From contig NZ_QPNC01000006.1 in NCBI RefSeq assembly GCF_003386285.1, positions 62,001 to 126,000 on the forward strand: a stretch of DNA of 64,000 nt. Reading direction: 5' to 3'. Below, piece after piece: positions 37,526 through 45,525 of this stretch. Source of the DNA: Nocardiopsis sp. FIRDI 009 (GTDB taxonomy: Bacteria > Actinomycetota > Actinomycetes > Streptosporangiales > Streptosporangiaceae). The number at the start of each line of letters is the position of its first letter. The stretch's first letter is position 1. The position numbers were made by a program, and so were the translations under genes. Under the pieces are notes generated by a model. The model did no database searches. It saw nothing but the letters and a program-made list of their open reading frames with translations, and was not told where the DNA came from.

Positions 37526-39169
37526 TCAGTGGACGGCGGACTCCTTCTCCTCGGCGGAGTGGTGCAGGTGGTGGCCGCTGTGCGGCTCCACACCCTCGAA
37601 GGACACGTTGTCCTTCGTGTACCAGTGCGCCAGGGCGCGGCGGAGCCTGCCCATCGGCTTGCGCTTGTGGGGACTCTCCACACCCTTGTCGTCGACCTCC
37701 TCCTCCAGGACGGTGGAGGTGATCGTCGGCTTGCTCAGGAGAGCGTCCACGGTGTCCTGCGAGCTCTCCTTGTGCACCTCGATGAACTCACCGCTGGGCA
37801 GCTGCTGGATGACGCCGCTCTCGTAGCCGTGCTCCAGGGTGTCGCGGTCACGCCGCTGCAGACCCAGGCAGATCCGCTTGGTGACGATGAACGCGATGAT
37901 CGGCCCGACGATGATCGACGCACGGAAGATGTACGTCGTCAGGTACAGGTCGATGGAGAACGTCTCCGACAGGATGTCGTTCGACCCGGCGAGCCACATG
38001 ACACCGTAGGCCGTGACACCGGCGACGCCCAGGGCCGTGCGGACAGGGGCGTTGCGCGGCCGGTCGGCCACGTTGTGCGCGCGCCTGTCCCCGGTGATCC
38101 ACGCCTCCAGGAACGGCCACACGGCCAGGCCGCCGAAGAGCAGGCCCATCACGCCCAGACCGGGCACGAGGACCGCGGTCGGGATCGCGTACCCGAAGGG
38201 CGAGAGGTCGAACGTGTTCGGGAAGATACGCAGCGACCCCTCCAGGAAGCCCATGTACCAGTCCGGTTGGAGACCGGAGGTGATGGAGGTCGGTGTGAAC
38301 GGCCCGAACAGGTGGATCGGGTTGACCTGCACGAACCCGGCCAGGCCGGCGGACACCGCGAACGTGAAGAAGAAGAACCCGCCCGCCTTGACCGCGAAGC
38401 CCGGGAACATGGGCGTTCCCACCACGGTCTTGTTCGTCTTGCCCGTACCCGGGTACTGGGTGTGCTTCTGGTGCCACAGGATCATGAAGTGCGCCACGAT
38501 CAGCGCGAGCAGCAGAGCCGGCAGCAGCAGGATGTGCAGCATGTACAGGCGCGTGATGATCACGTCGCCGGGGAACTCCCCGCCGAACAGGAACATCGAG
38601 ATGTAGGTCCCGACCAGTGGCAGGGCCATGATCACACCCTGGAGGATGCGCACGCCCATGCCGGAGGGCAGGTCGTCCGGCAGCGAGTAGCCGAACAGGC
38701 CCTCGACGATGGCGATCGTGAAGATGCCGACGCCGATCAGCCAGTTGATCTCGCGCGGCTTGCGGAACGCACCGGTGAAGAACACACGGAGCATGTGCAC
38801 CACCAGCGAGGCCACGAAGATCAGCGCGGCCCAGTGGTGGATCTGCCGGACGAGGAACCCGCCGCGAACATCGAAGTCGATGTACAGGGTCGAGGCGTAG
38901 GCCTCACTCATCTCGACGCCCTGGAGGCGCTCGTAGGAGCCGTCGTAGACGATCTCCGCCATGCTCGGCTTGAACCACAGGGTCAGGAAGACACCCGTGA
39001 CGAGCAGGATGATGAACGAGTACAGCGCGATCTCGCCGAGCATGAACGACCAGTGGTTCGGGAAGACCTTGCGCAGGTTCTTCTCACCGGTCTTGGCGAG
39101 GTGGAAGCGGTCGTCGATGAAGTTGCCGACGCCGCGCAGCGCCTTGGGTGCTTGCGTGGTCTTACTCAT
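37526..39169 (-). CDS. qcrB: Cytochrome bc1 complex cytochrome b subunit
   Basis: This is the menaquinol-oxidising core of complex III in the bc1-aa3 supercomplex. The 547-residue protein has eight or more membrane helices, the paired haem histidines in RQIHHWAALIFVASLVVHMLR and LHILLLPALLLALIVAHF, and the Qo-site motif PDWY (GLQPDWYMGFLEG; PEWY in mitochondria). As in other actinobacteria, the C-terminus extends well beyond the mitochondrial size (about 410-547), ending in a His-rich segment. ATG 39169 is 3 bp after the qcrA stop. Confidence 0.97.
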   Translation of the reverse strand: MSKTTQAPKALRGVGNFIDDRFHLAKTGEKNLRKVFPNHWSFMLGEIALYSFIILLVTGVFLTLWFKPSMAEIVYDGSYERLQGVEMSEAYASTLYIDFDVRGGFLVRQIHHWAALIFVASLVVHMLRVFFTGAFRKPREINWLIGVGIFTIAIVEGLFGYSLPDDLPSGMGVRILQGVIMALPLVGTYISMFLFGGEFPGDVIITRLYMLHILLLPALLLALIVAHFMILWHQKHTQYPGTGKTNKTVVGTPMFPGFAVKAGGFFFFTFAVSAGLAGFVQVNPIHLFGPFTPTSITSGLQPDWYMGFLEGSLRIFPNTFDLSPFGYAIPTAVLVPGLGVMGLLFGGLAVWPFLEAWITGDRRAHNVADRPRNAPVRTALGVAGVTAYGVMWLAGSNDILSETFSIDLYLTTYIFRASIIVGPIIAFIVTKRICLGLQRRDRDTLEHGYESGVIQQLPSGEFIEVHKESSQDTVDALLSKPTITSTVLEEEVDDKGVESPHKRKPMGRLRRALAHWYTKDNVSFEGVEPHSGHHLHHSAEEKESAVH

Positions 39170-39172
39170 CGA

Positions 39173-40354
39173 CTAGTCCTTCGCGTAGTCCCAGAACGTC
39201 GGCCCGGGCGCTTCGGGGAAGTCGCCGGTCGCGATGAGGTAGCCCTCGTCGTCGACGCCGATCGGCAATTGGGGCAGGGGACGGTGCGCCGGACCGAACA
39301 CGACCTCGGCGGCGTTGGAGGCGTCGAAGGTCGACTGGTGGCACGGGCACAGGATGCGGTGCGTCGTGCGCTCGTACAGCGCCGCCGGGCAGCCCACGTG
39401 GGTGCAGATCTTCGAGTAGGCGACGATCCCGTTGTGCGTCCAGTTGAGCCGGGTCCGCTCCTCGCCGTCGACCGTCTCGACGACCTCGTTCATCCCCGAC
39501 TTGAAGTCGCCGTCCGGCATCTTGATCAGCATGATGACGGACTTGGCCTTCTCGTTGAGGCTGAGGTGGAAGTCCTCCTCGGTGTACTCCCCCTCCTCGC
39601 CCTCGCCGTGGCCGTCACCGTGCGGCACGAAGGGCAGCGCGGTGATCATGCCGTTGGGCGAGTTCTCCAGGTCCTCGGCCTTGATGAAGCGGTGGGTGCC
39701 CTCGACGACCATGCGGACGCCGTTCTCCCAGGCCGTGTTCTTCAGCTTGTCCCCGGGCAGGGGGCCGGTGTCGCGCAGCAGCACGATCGGGGCCAGGCCC
39801 AGCGGGAGCATGGCGGCGATGAGCGTCCGCCGCATCAGCGGGCGCCTGGTGAAGCCGCTCTCGTCTGCGCCCTTCATGAAGAAGGCGCCGAAGGAGCTCT
39901 TCTCCTCCTCGCTGGAGGGAAGCTCGTCGTAGGGCGAGGCGACCTCGTAGTGGGGCATGACGCTGCGCGCCCACACCGTCATACCGGCGCCGATACCGAA
40001 CAGCGCGATGGTGAGCGTGCCACCGAGGAGCATGTTCGAGTACTGGCCGATCTGCGGGTCCGCGATCGCCGGGACGTCCTCCGCGTTCGGCGGGAAGAGG
40101 AAGTAGGAGACCAGGAATCCGATACCGCCCAGGAAGGCGATGACGAACCACAGCGAGGCGATCTTCTCACCCCGGCGCTGGACCTCCTCCGGGTGCGCGT
40201 GGGTCTCGGAGGCAGGGTAGGGGCCCTCGTGCTCGGCCTCGGTGGAGGCGCTGGAGACCACGCTCTCCTCGGCCTCGGAGGACGGGGTGCCGAGCACGCG
40301 CTCGGGACCGCCCGTTCCGGCCTCGGTGTTGTCGTTGTTGTTGTTCTCAGTCAT
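39173..40354 (-). CDS. qcrA: Rieske iron-sulfur subunit of the bc1 complex
   Basis: It carries electrons from quinol to cytochrome cc. The 393-residue protein has an acidic N-terminal region (about 1-60), three predicted membrane helices (near 67-85, 110-128, 178-195), and the Rieske cluster ligands in CTHVGC (317-322) and CPCHQS (336-341). An actinobacterial insertion rich in Gly/Glu/His (HGDGHGEGEEGEYTEEDF) precedes the cluster domain. The start is ATG 40354 (8-nt overlap with qcrC); GTG 40360 is an alternative. Confidence 0.95.
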   Translation of the reverse strand: MTENNNNDNTEAGTGGPERVLGTPSSEAEESVVSSASTEAEHEGPYPASETHAHPEEVQRRGEKIASLWFVIAFLGGIGFLVSYFLFPPNAEDVPAIADPQIGQYSNMLLGGTLTIALFGIGAGMTVWARSVMPHYEVASPYDELPSSEEEKSSFGAFFMKGADESGFTRRPLMRRTLIAAMLPLGLAPIVLLRDTGPLPGDKLKNTAWENGVRMVVEGTHRFIKAEDLENSPNGMITALPFVPHGDGHGEGEEGEYTEEDFHLSLNEKAKSVIMLIKMPDGDFKSGMNEVVETVDGEERTRLNWTHNGIVAYSKICTHVGCPAALYERTTHRILCPCHQSTFDASNAAEVVFGPAHRPLPQLPIGVDDEGYLIATGDFPEAPGPTFWDYAKD

Positions 40355-41336
40355 GTGCACGCTGCTTCGCGGTGATCCAGATCGCGCAGGCGATGATCAG
40401 TGCCAGGCCGATGGTCCACGAGATGAAGCCCTCGGCGACCTGTCCGACGCGCGCCAGGTCGAAGACGCCACCGGCGTTCGGCTCGTCCTGCAGGGTCTTC
40501 ACGTACGAGATGAGCTCCTGCTTCTCGTCGGGCTCGATGACCGTGTCGGCGAACATCGGCATGGCGCCGGGGCCGCTGACCATGGCCTCGTAGATCTCAC
40601 GAGGGCTGGCGTCGCGGATCTCGGGGGCCCAGCGGCCGTCGGTGAGGGCGCCGCCGCCACCGGACCAGCTGTGGCAGTGCGCACAGTTGGTCAGGTACAG
40701 CTTCATGCCCATCTCGGTGTCCTCGGCACCGGCGATGTAGGCCTCGTACTCCGCCTCGTACTCCTCGAGCGCGGCCTCGTACTCGGCCTCGGCCTCCTCG
40801 ACGGCCTCGTGGTACTCCTCCTCGGAGTCGAAGTCGGCGCGGTTGACGCTGAACTCGTCCCGCTGGGGGGCGGTGTCCGGAACGTCGTAGGGGATGTCCG
40901 CGCCGCTCCGGCCCTCCCTGATCTCCGCGTTGTAGTACGCGATCAGGTTGACCAGGTCCTCCTCGGACATGGCCATGGGCTTGCGCGGCATCTGCGCGTC
41001 CGGGTTGGCCGACGGCATCCGGCCGGTGCTGACCTGGAAGTCGACCGCCGCGGGACCGACCTCACGCAGGTCCGGACCGATGACGCGGCCGTCCTCGGTC
41101 CTCATGCCGGAGCCGTCGTAGTTGTGGCACGTGGCACACGTCTGGTCGAAGATCTTGCGGCCCTCGGCGACGTCGACGTCCTCGGGGGACGGCGCGTCAG
41201 CGGCGAGGGTCTGCGCCTGCGCCTGGTCGGTGGTGGGGGCCAGTGCGGCGTACCCCACCCCGAACAGGGCTAGCGCGAGGATGACGACGACATACCCCGC
41301 CAGGGGATGCCGTCGCCGCGCGGTAATCCATTTCAC
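40347..41336 (-). CDS. qcrC: Dihaem cytochrome c subunit of bc1 complex, with acidic insertion
   Basis: This protein links complex III directly to the aa3 oxidase. Of 329 residues, there is an N-terminal membrane anchor (about 12-33), haem sites CATCH (67-71) and CAHCH (218-222), and a C-terminal anchor (about 303-323). Between the haem domains lies an acidic, helical stretch (about 160-207; SEEEYHEAVEEAEAEYEAAL and on) that I do not remember from other QcrC proteins; the product is about 60 residues longer than the Streptomyces form. GTG 41336 begins VKWITARRRH after a GGGGAAA site. Confidence 0.93.
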   Translation of the reverse strand: MKWITARRRHPLAGYVVVILALALFGVGYAALAPTTDQAQAQTLAADAPSPEDVDVAEGRKIFDQTCATCHNYDGSGMRTEDGRVIGPDLREVGPAAVDFQVSTGRMPSANPDAQMPRKPMAMSEEDLVNLIAYYNAEIREGRSGADIPYDVPDTAPQRDEFSVNRADFDSEEEYHEAVEEAEAEYEAALEEYEAEYEAYIAGAEDTEMGMKLYLTNCAHCHSWSGGGGALTDGRWAPEIRDASPREIYEAMVSGPGAMPMFADTVIEPDEKQELISYVKTLQDEPNAGGVFDLARVGQVAEGFISWTIGLALIIACAIWITAKQRAHD

Positions 41337-41353
41337 GGTTTCCCCGTTTCGGG

Positions 41354-41980
41354 TTACTGGATGAAGTAGATGGTGAAGAACAAAGCGATCCAGACCACGT
41401 CGACGAAGTGCCAGTAGTAGGACACGACGATCGCGCTGGTCGCCTGCTGGTGGGTGAAGCGCTTCGCGGCGTACGTGCGTCCCAGCATGATGAGGAACGC
41501 GATCAGCCCACCGGTGACGTGAAGCCCGTGGAAGCCCGTGGTCAGGTAGAACATCGACCCGTAGGCGCTGGACTGGAGAGTCAGGCCCTCGTGCGCGATG
41601 AGCACGTAGTACTCGTAGGCCTGTCCGAGAACGAAGAACAGGCCCATGAAGAACGTCAGGTAGAACCACGCGCGCAGCTTCTTGACGTCACCGCGCTCGG
41701 CGGCCCAGACGCCGGCCTGCGCGGTGAAGCTCGAAGCCACGAGCACCACGGTGATCGCGGTCGCCCACGGCACGTTGAGGTGCGTGTCCGGCCACGGCCC
41801 CAGTTCGGGGTTCCCGTTGGTCACCGATCGGATGGTGAAGTACATCGCGAACAGCGCTGCGAAGAACATGAGCTCGTTGGCCAACCACACGATGGTGCCA
41901 ACGCTCACCAGGTCAGGACGCTTTGCCGCACCATGCTCTGGTGTCGGTGTTGTTTTGAGGTTCGCGGTTGCTGTCGCCAC
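41354..41980 (-). CDS. ctaE: Cytochrome c oxidase subunit III
   Basis: This is subunit III of the aa3 oxidase. The 208-residue protein has five membrane segments, the conserved [16 protein letters not shown] and the end [20 protein letters not shown] typical of the family. GTG 41980 is chosen because family similarity begins soon after ([16 protein letters not shown]) and the AT-rich stretch TAATAAT lies just upstream. It is the first gene of the ctaE-qcrC-qcrA-qcrB operon, the standard actinobacterial order. Confidence 0.95.
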   Translation of the reverse strand: MATATANLKTTPTPEHGAAKRPDLVSVGTIVWLANELMFFAALFAMYFTIRSVTNGNPELGPWPDTHLNVPWATAITVVLVASSFTAQAGVWAAERGDVKKLRAWFYLTFFMGLFFVLGQAYEYYVLIAHEGLTLQSSAYGSMFYLTTGFHGLHVTGGLIAFLIMLGRTYAAKRFTHQQATSAIVVSYYWHFVDVVWIALFFTIYFIQ

Positions 41981-42462
41981 GGGAGCATTATTACGGCATC
42001 TCGCGGAGACCCGTACTCGACCCCCCGTAAGGGGGCGGATCAGTACCGGTTTCAACCAACCAAGCGCCCCGGACCGGGGCGTTCACCGTGACTCGGGCGT
42101 TACTGTACCGACTCGGCCGCCGGCCGCGCGCCAGCGACCCGCCCACAGCCGCCGACAGGCGTGATCCTGGGCGGCTGAGGCGATCCGTACCCCGGCGGAA
42201 ACCCCCTCAACCCACCTCGGCCAACGCGCAGGTATCGAAACGGTCACCGTTGCACAACGCCGCGCGCGGGGCCGGTGGGCGCACCCCTCGGAAGTGCTGG
42301 CATCCTGGGAGTGTCGAAGGTCTCAACCCCGCGCTCCGATCCCGTGGAGGCTCTGGGCACCGGGACCGCGAGGCAATAGAGTCGACGACGAGAGAACCAA
42401 CGAACGCCCGGCCGCGCCCCCTCGACGGCGGCCGAGGACCGACGTGATGGGACGGTTGCGCG
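41981..42462. other. 482-bp divergent region between ctaE and the receiver gene
   Basis: No gene is supported. It contains a hairpin CGCCCCGG/GGGGCG near 42063-42080, the 13-bp palindrome AACGGTCACCGTT (42239-42251), which shares CGGTCACCGTTG with the acyl-CoA ligase promoter, and a -10 like TAGAGT near 42377 pointing toward the receiver gene. Confidence 0.45.
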
Positions 42463-42900
42463 ATGGTGGTCAGCGGTACGGACACGGGTGCCCGGATGCG
42501 CGTGCTGGTCTACAGCGACAAGGCCGAGACCCGCGAGCAGGTGCGCATGGCCGTCGGCCGCCGCCCGGCCGCCGACGTGCCCCGCGTGGAGCTGGTCGAG
42601 TGCGCGACCGCCCCCGTCGTGATCCGCAGGCTGGAGTCGACCGACCCCGCCGAGCGCATCGACGTGGCGATCCTCGACGGCGAGGCCGCCCCGGTCGGCG
42701 GCATGGGCCTGTGCCGCCAGCTCAAGGACGAGATCTTCCGCTGCCCGCCGATCCTGCTCCTGGTGGGCCGCCGCGACGACGGCTGGCTGGCGACCTGGTC
42801 CCGGGCCGAGCAGGTGGTGAGCCACCCCATCGACCCCGTCGCGCTGGCCGAGTCCCTGGCGGAGCTGATGCGTCAGCGCGCCGCAGCCCTCAGCGGGTGA
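42463..42900 (+). CDS. Stand-alone, degenerate response-regulator receiver domain
   Basis: This is a CheY-like fold of 145 residues without output domain. MRVLVYSDKAETREQV is strand 1, where only one acid (Asp) replaces the usual pair. VAILDGEAAPVGGMGLCRQLKDEIF carries a candidate phospho-Asp. The conserved strand-5 Lys is replaced by His in VVSHPIDPVALAESLAELM. It is therefore probably not controlled by ordinary phosphorylation. ATG 42463 is used; an ATG at 42496 directly before MRVLVYSD is a real alternative. It is followed by trpD on the same strand. Confidence 0.75.
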   Translation: MVVSGTDTGARMRVLVYSDKAETREQVRMAVGRRPAADVPRVELVECATAPVVIRRLESTDPAERIDVAILDGEAAPVGGMGLCRQLKDEIFRCPPILLLVGRRDDGWLATWSRAEQVVSHPIDPVALAESLAELMRQRAAALSG

Positions 42901-43128
42901 CCCCGGTGGGCGCCCCCACGACTCTGAGCGACCGCGAGAACGCCGACAGGGAGATGCGTCGGCGTTCCGTCGTGCACGGAGCACTCAACCACGGTGCGGA
43001 CACCGGGCGATGGCGTGGCCACGCCCTGTCCCGTCCCCTGGGGCGTTGAGCGCCGGTCGGCCGCCGTCGCGCGCCGCCGTCCCCGCACGCCCCCACGCCC
43101 GAACCCGCACCGTGGAGCCGAAGAGAAG

Positions 43129-44217
43129 ATGAACACCGTCCCCGCCCACCCCTCCGACGACCGGTCCGCCGTCACCGAGCGGACCTGGTCCAACCTGATC
43201 ACCGCCCTCCTGGGCGGGGTGACGCTCAGCGCCGCCGACACGACCTGGGCGATGAACGAGATCATGTCCGGTTCGGCGACCGACGCCCAGATCGCCGGGT
43301 TCGCCGTCGCGCTGCGCGCCAAGGGCGAGAGCGTGTCCGAGGTGACCGGCCTGGCCAGGGGCATGCTCGACAACGCCGTCCGCATCAGCGTCCCCGGACC
43401 GACCCTGGACATCGTCGGGACCGGCGGTGACCGGGCGCACACCGTGAACGTGTCGACGATGGCCGCGATCGTGGCGGCGGCGGCGGGCGCGCGCGTGGTC
43501 AAGCACGGCAACCGCGCGGCCTCCTCCTCCTGCGGGACCGCGGACGTCCTGGAGCGGCTCGGCGTGGTCCTGGACCTGCCGCCGGAGCTGACCGCCCGGG
43601 TGGCCGAGGAGGCGGGCATCACCTTCTGCTTCGCGCCGCTGTTCCACCCCTCGCTGCGCTACGCGGCCAAGCCGCGGCGTGAGCTGGCCGTGCCGACGGT
43701 GTTCAACTTCCTGGGTCCGCTGACCAACCCGGCGCAGCCCACCACCTCGGCGATCGGGGTGTTCGACGAGCGCATGTGCGAGGTGATCGCGGGGGTCTTC
43801 GCCGGTCGCGGCGCCTCGGCGCTGGTGTTCCGCGGTGACGACGGCCTGGACGAACTGACCACCTCGACCACCTCCACGGTCTGGGTGGTCCGTGACGGTG
43901 CGACGCGGCGGGAGCGGCTGGACCCGGCGGAGCTGGGGATCGAGCGCTCCGCGCCGGACGCGCTGCGCGGGGGCGACGTGGAGTTCAACGCCCAGGCCGT
44001 GCGCGACCTGCTCGCGGGTCAGCGGGGTCCGGTGCGGGACGCGGTCCTGCTCAACGCGGGCGCCGCGCTGGCGGCCGTGGACGGTGTACGGGGTTCCCTG
44101 GTGGAGTCCGTGCGTGCGGGCTACGAGCGTGCCGCCGCCGCCGTGGACAGCGGGGCCGCCGAGCGGGCGCTGGCCGCGTGGGTGGAGACCAGCCAGGGCC
44201 TGGCCAAGCAGCTCTAG
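43129..44217 (+). CDS. trpD: Anthranilate phosphoribosyltransferase
   Basis: It attaches PRPP-derived ribose phosphate to anthranilate in tryptophan synthesis. The 362-residue protein shows [22 protein letters not shown] (PRPP site), [58 protein letters not shown], and GDDGLDELT for metal binding. ATG 43129 follows a GA-rich stretch. It is separate from other trp genes; M. tuberculosis also has trpD (Rv2192c) beside ctaE-qcrCAB. Confidence 0.96.
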   Translation: MNTVPAHPSDDRSAVTERTWSNLITALLGGVTLSAADTTWAMNEIMSGSATDAQIAGFAVALRAKGESVSEVTGLARGMLDNAVRISVPGPTLDIVGTGGDRAHTVNVSTMAAIVAAAAGARVVKHGNRAASSSCGTADVLERLGVVLDLPPELTARVAEEAGITFCFAPLFHPSLRYAAKPRRELAVPTVFNFLGPLTNPAQPTTSAIGVFDERMCEVIAGVFAGRGASALVFRGDDGLDELTTSTTSTVWVVRDGATRRERLDPAELGIERSAPDALRGGDVEFNAQAVRDLLAGQRGPVRDAVLLNAGAALAAVDGVRGSLVESVRAGYERAAAAVDSGAAERALAAWVETSQGLAKQL

Positions 44218-44227
44218 AGCCCACGCC

Positions 44228-44382
44228 CGAGCCCGCGAGGCCGTGTGAACAGCGAGGGGCGTACGGGGTTCTGCAGGGCGAGGCAAGCCGCCAGCGAGGA
44301 ACGAGCCAGGCGCCGCCGAGGATGAAGAACCCCGTTCCCCGCGCCCCGAGCCCCGGCCGAGCCCGCGAGGCCGTGTGAACAG
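44228..44382. repeat. MITE-like element flanked by 25-bp direct repeats
   Basis: A 25-bp sequence recurs exactly at 44228-44252 and 44358-44382 (begins CGAGCCCGCGAGGCCG). Between them is an inverted repeat ACGGGGTTCT (44263-44272)/AGAACCCCGT (44326-44335), enclosing a core that begins CGAGGCAAGCCG and is found again at 53047-53099. It has no coding capacity. It lies 10 bp downstream of trpD. Confidence 0.75.
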
Positions 44383-44431
44383 GGCGCGGAACCGGCCGGT
44401 GCCGGATCCGCGCCCCCAGCGTCTCCCGGGG

Positions 44432-44707
44432 CTACCAGCCCAGGGCGAAGGCGGACTCCAGGTCGTGCTTGGAGTAGGTCTGGAAGGAGATGTGGGTGTC
44501 GGAGGAGATGACGCCGGGCACCTTGTTCACCCGCCCCGGGATCACCTCCGCCAGGTCCTCGTGGCGGCGGACCCGCACCATGGCGATGAGGTCGACGCCG
44601 CCGGTGACCGAGTAGACCTCGCTGACGCCGTCGATGTCGGCGATCGCCTCGGCGACCTCGGGGATGCGGTGGACGTCGGCCTTGATCATGACGATCGCGG
44701 TGATCAC
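44432..44707 (-). CDS. Lrp/AsnC-type ligand-binding (RAM) domain protein, no DNA-binding domain
   Basis: A stand-alone alpha-beta effector domain of 91 residues (VITAIVMIKADVHRIPEVAEAIADIDGV, VTGGVDLIAMVRV, SSDTHISFQTYS), as in the C-terminal half of Lrp/AsnC regulators. The helix-turn-helix half is absent, so it may bind amino acids or modulate other Lrp proteins. GTG 44707 follows GGAGG with good spacing. The next gene upstream on this strand encodes a rhomboid protease. Confidence 0.88.
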   Translation of the reverse strand: MITAIVMIKADVHRIPEVAEAIADIDGVSEVYSVTGGVDLIAMVRVRRHEDLAEVIPGRVNKVPGVISSDTHISFQTYSKHDLESAFALGW

Positions 44708-44760
44708 GGTGCCTCCATTGGCGGGTCGGCGCGGGACGGGCCCCGGTCGGGGGCGCACCA

Positions 44761-45525
44761 TCAGTAGACGTCGGACAGCCGCGTCCCGGAGCGCCATCGC
44801 AACCGGTAGACCACCAGTCCCGCGGCCACCCCGGCGAGGAATCCGTACACGTGCGCCGCGTAGGCGACGTTGGACCCGCCTCCCGGGGTGGTGGAAGTGG
44901 TGACGTAGAGAAGATACTGAACCGCGAAGTAGCTGCCCACCAGGGCCCACCCGGGCAACCGCATCGGGATGACGACGAACACCAGCGTGGTCACCCTGCT
45001 GCGGAACTGCACGACCAGGTAGGCGCCGAGCACGCCGGAGATCGCCCCGGAGGCCCCGACCATGGGGATGGTGCCCCCGGTGTCCACCAGCGCGTGCCCG
45101 TAGGCGGCGGCCAGGCCGGTGACCAGGTACAGGACGAGGAAGCGGACGCGGCCGATCCGGTCCTCGACCACGGGGCCGAAGACGAACAGGTACACCATGT
45201 TGCCCAGCAGGTGCGCCGCGCCGCCGTGGACGAACATCGCGGTGAACACCGAGAGCCAGACGGACTTGCCGTCGAGTCCGCCGCACTCGGGGGTCATCGG
45301 GGGCGCCAGGTCGGTGCGGCCGAGCATCTCGTCGGGGATCGCGCCCCAGCGCATGAAGTAGTGGTCGATCGCGCAGAACCGCTCGGCGAGTTCGACCGGG
45401 TACCAGACCGCGGTCATCGCCAGCGGGGACGCCAGGTAGACGAGCACGTTCACCGCGATCAGCGTGTAGGCGACCACGGGGGCGCGGCGGACCGGGTAGT
45501 CGTCATTCAGCGGAAGCGCGGCCAT
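44761..45525 (-). CDS. Rhomboid-family intramembrane serine protease
   Basis: This membrane protease of 254 residues has about six or seven hydrophobic segments. The catalytic serine motif is GASGAISG, the catalytic His is in AAHVYGFLAG, and HGGAAHLLGNMVYLFVFG is the conserved oxyanion region with Asn. The region before, with CAIDHYFMRWGAIPDE and a Cys in TPECGG, is an extracytoplasmic loop. ATG 45525 overlaps the end of the upstream exonuclease gene by 23 bp. The substrate is unknown. Confidence 0.92.
   Translation of the reverse strand: MAALPLNDDYPVRRAPVVAYTLIAVNVLVYLASPLAMTAVWYPVELAERFCAIDHYFMRWGAIPDEMLGRTDLAPPMTPECGGLDGKSVWLSVFTAMFVHGGAAHLLGNMVYLFVFGPVVEDRIGRVRFLVLYLVTGLAAAYGHALVDTGGTIPMVGASGAISGVLGAYLVVQFRSRVTTLVFVVIPMRLPGWALVGSYFAVQYLLYVTTSTTPGGGSNVAYAAHVYGFLAGVAAGLVVYRLRWRSGTRLSDVY

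Noticed and set aside
42957-43049. Leader peptide for tryptophan attenuation before trpD
   Set aside because: A small frame exists but has only one Trp codon and no convincing hairpin pair.
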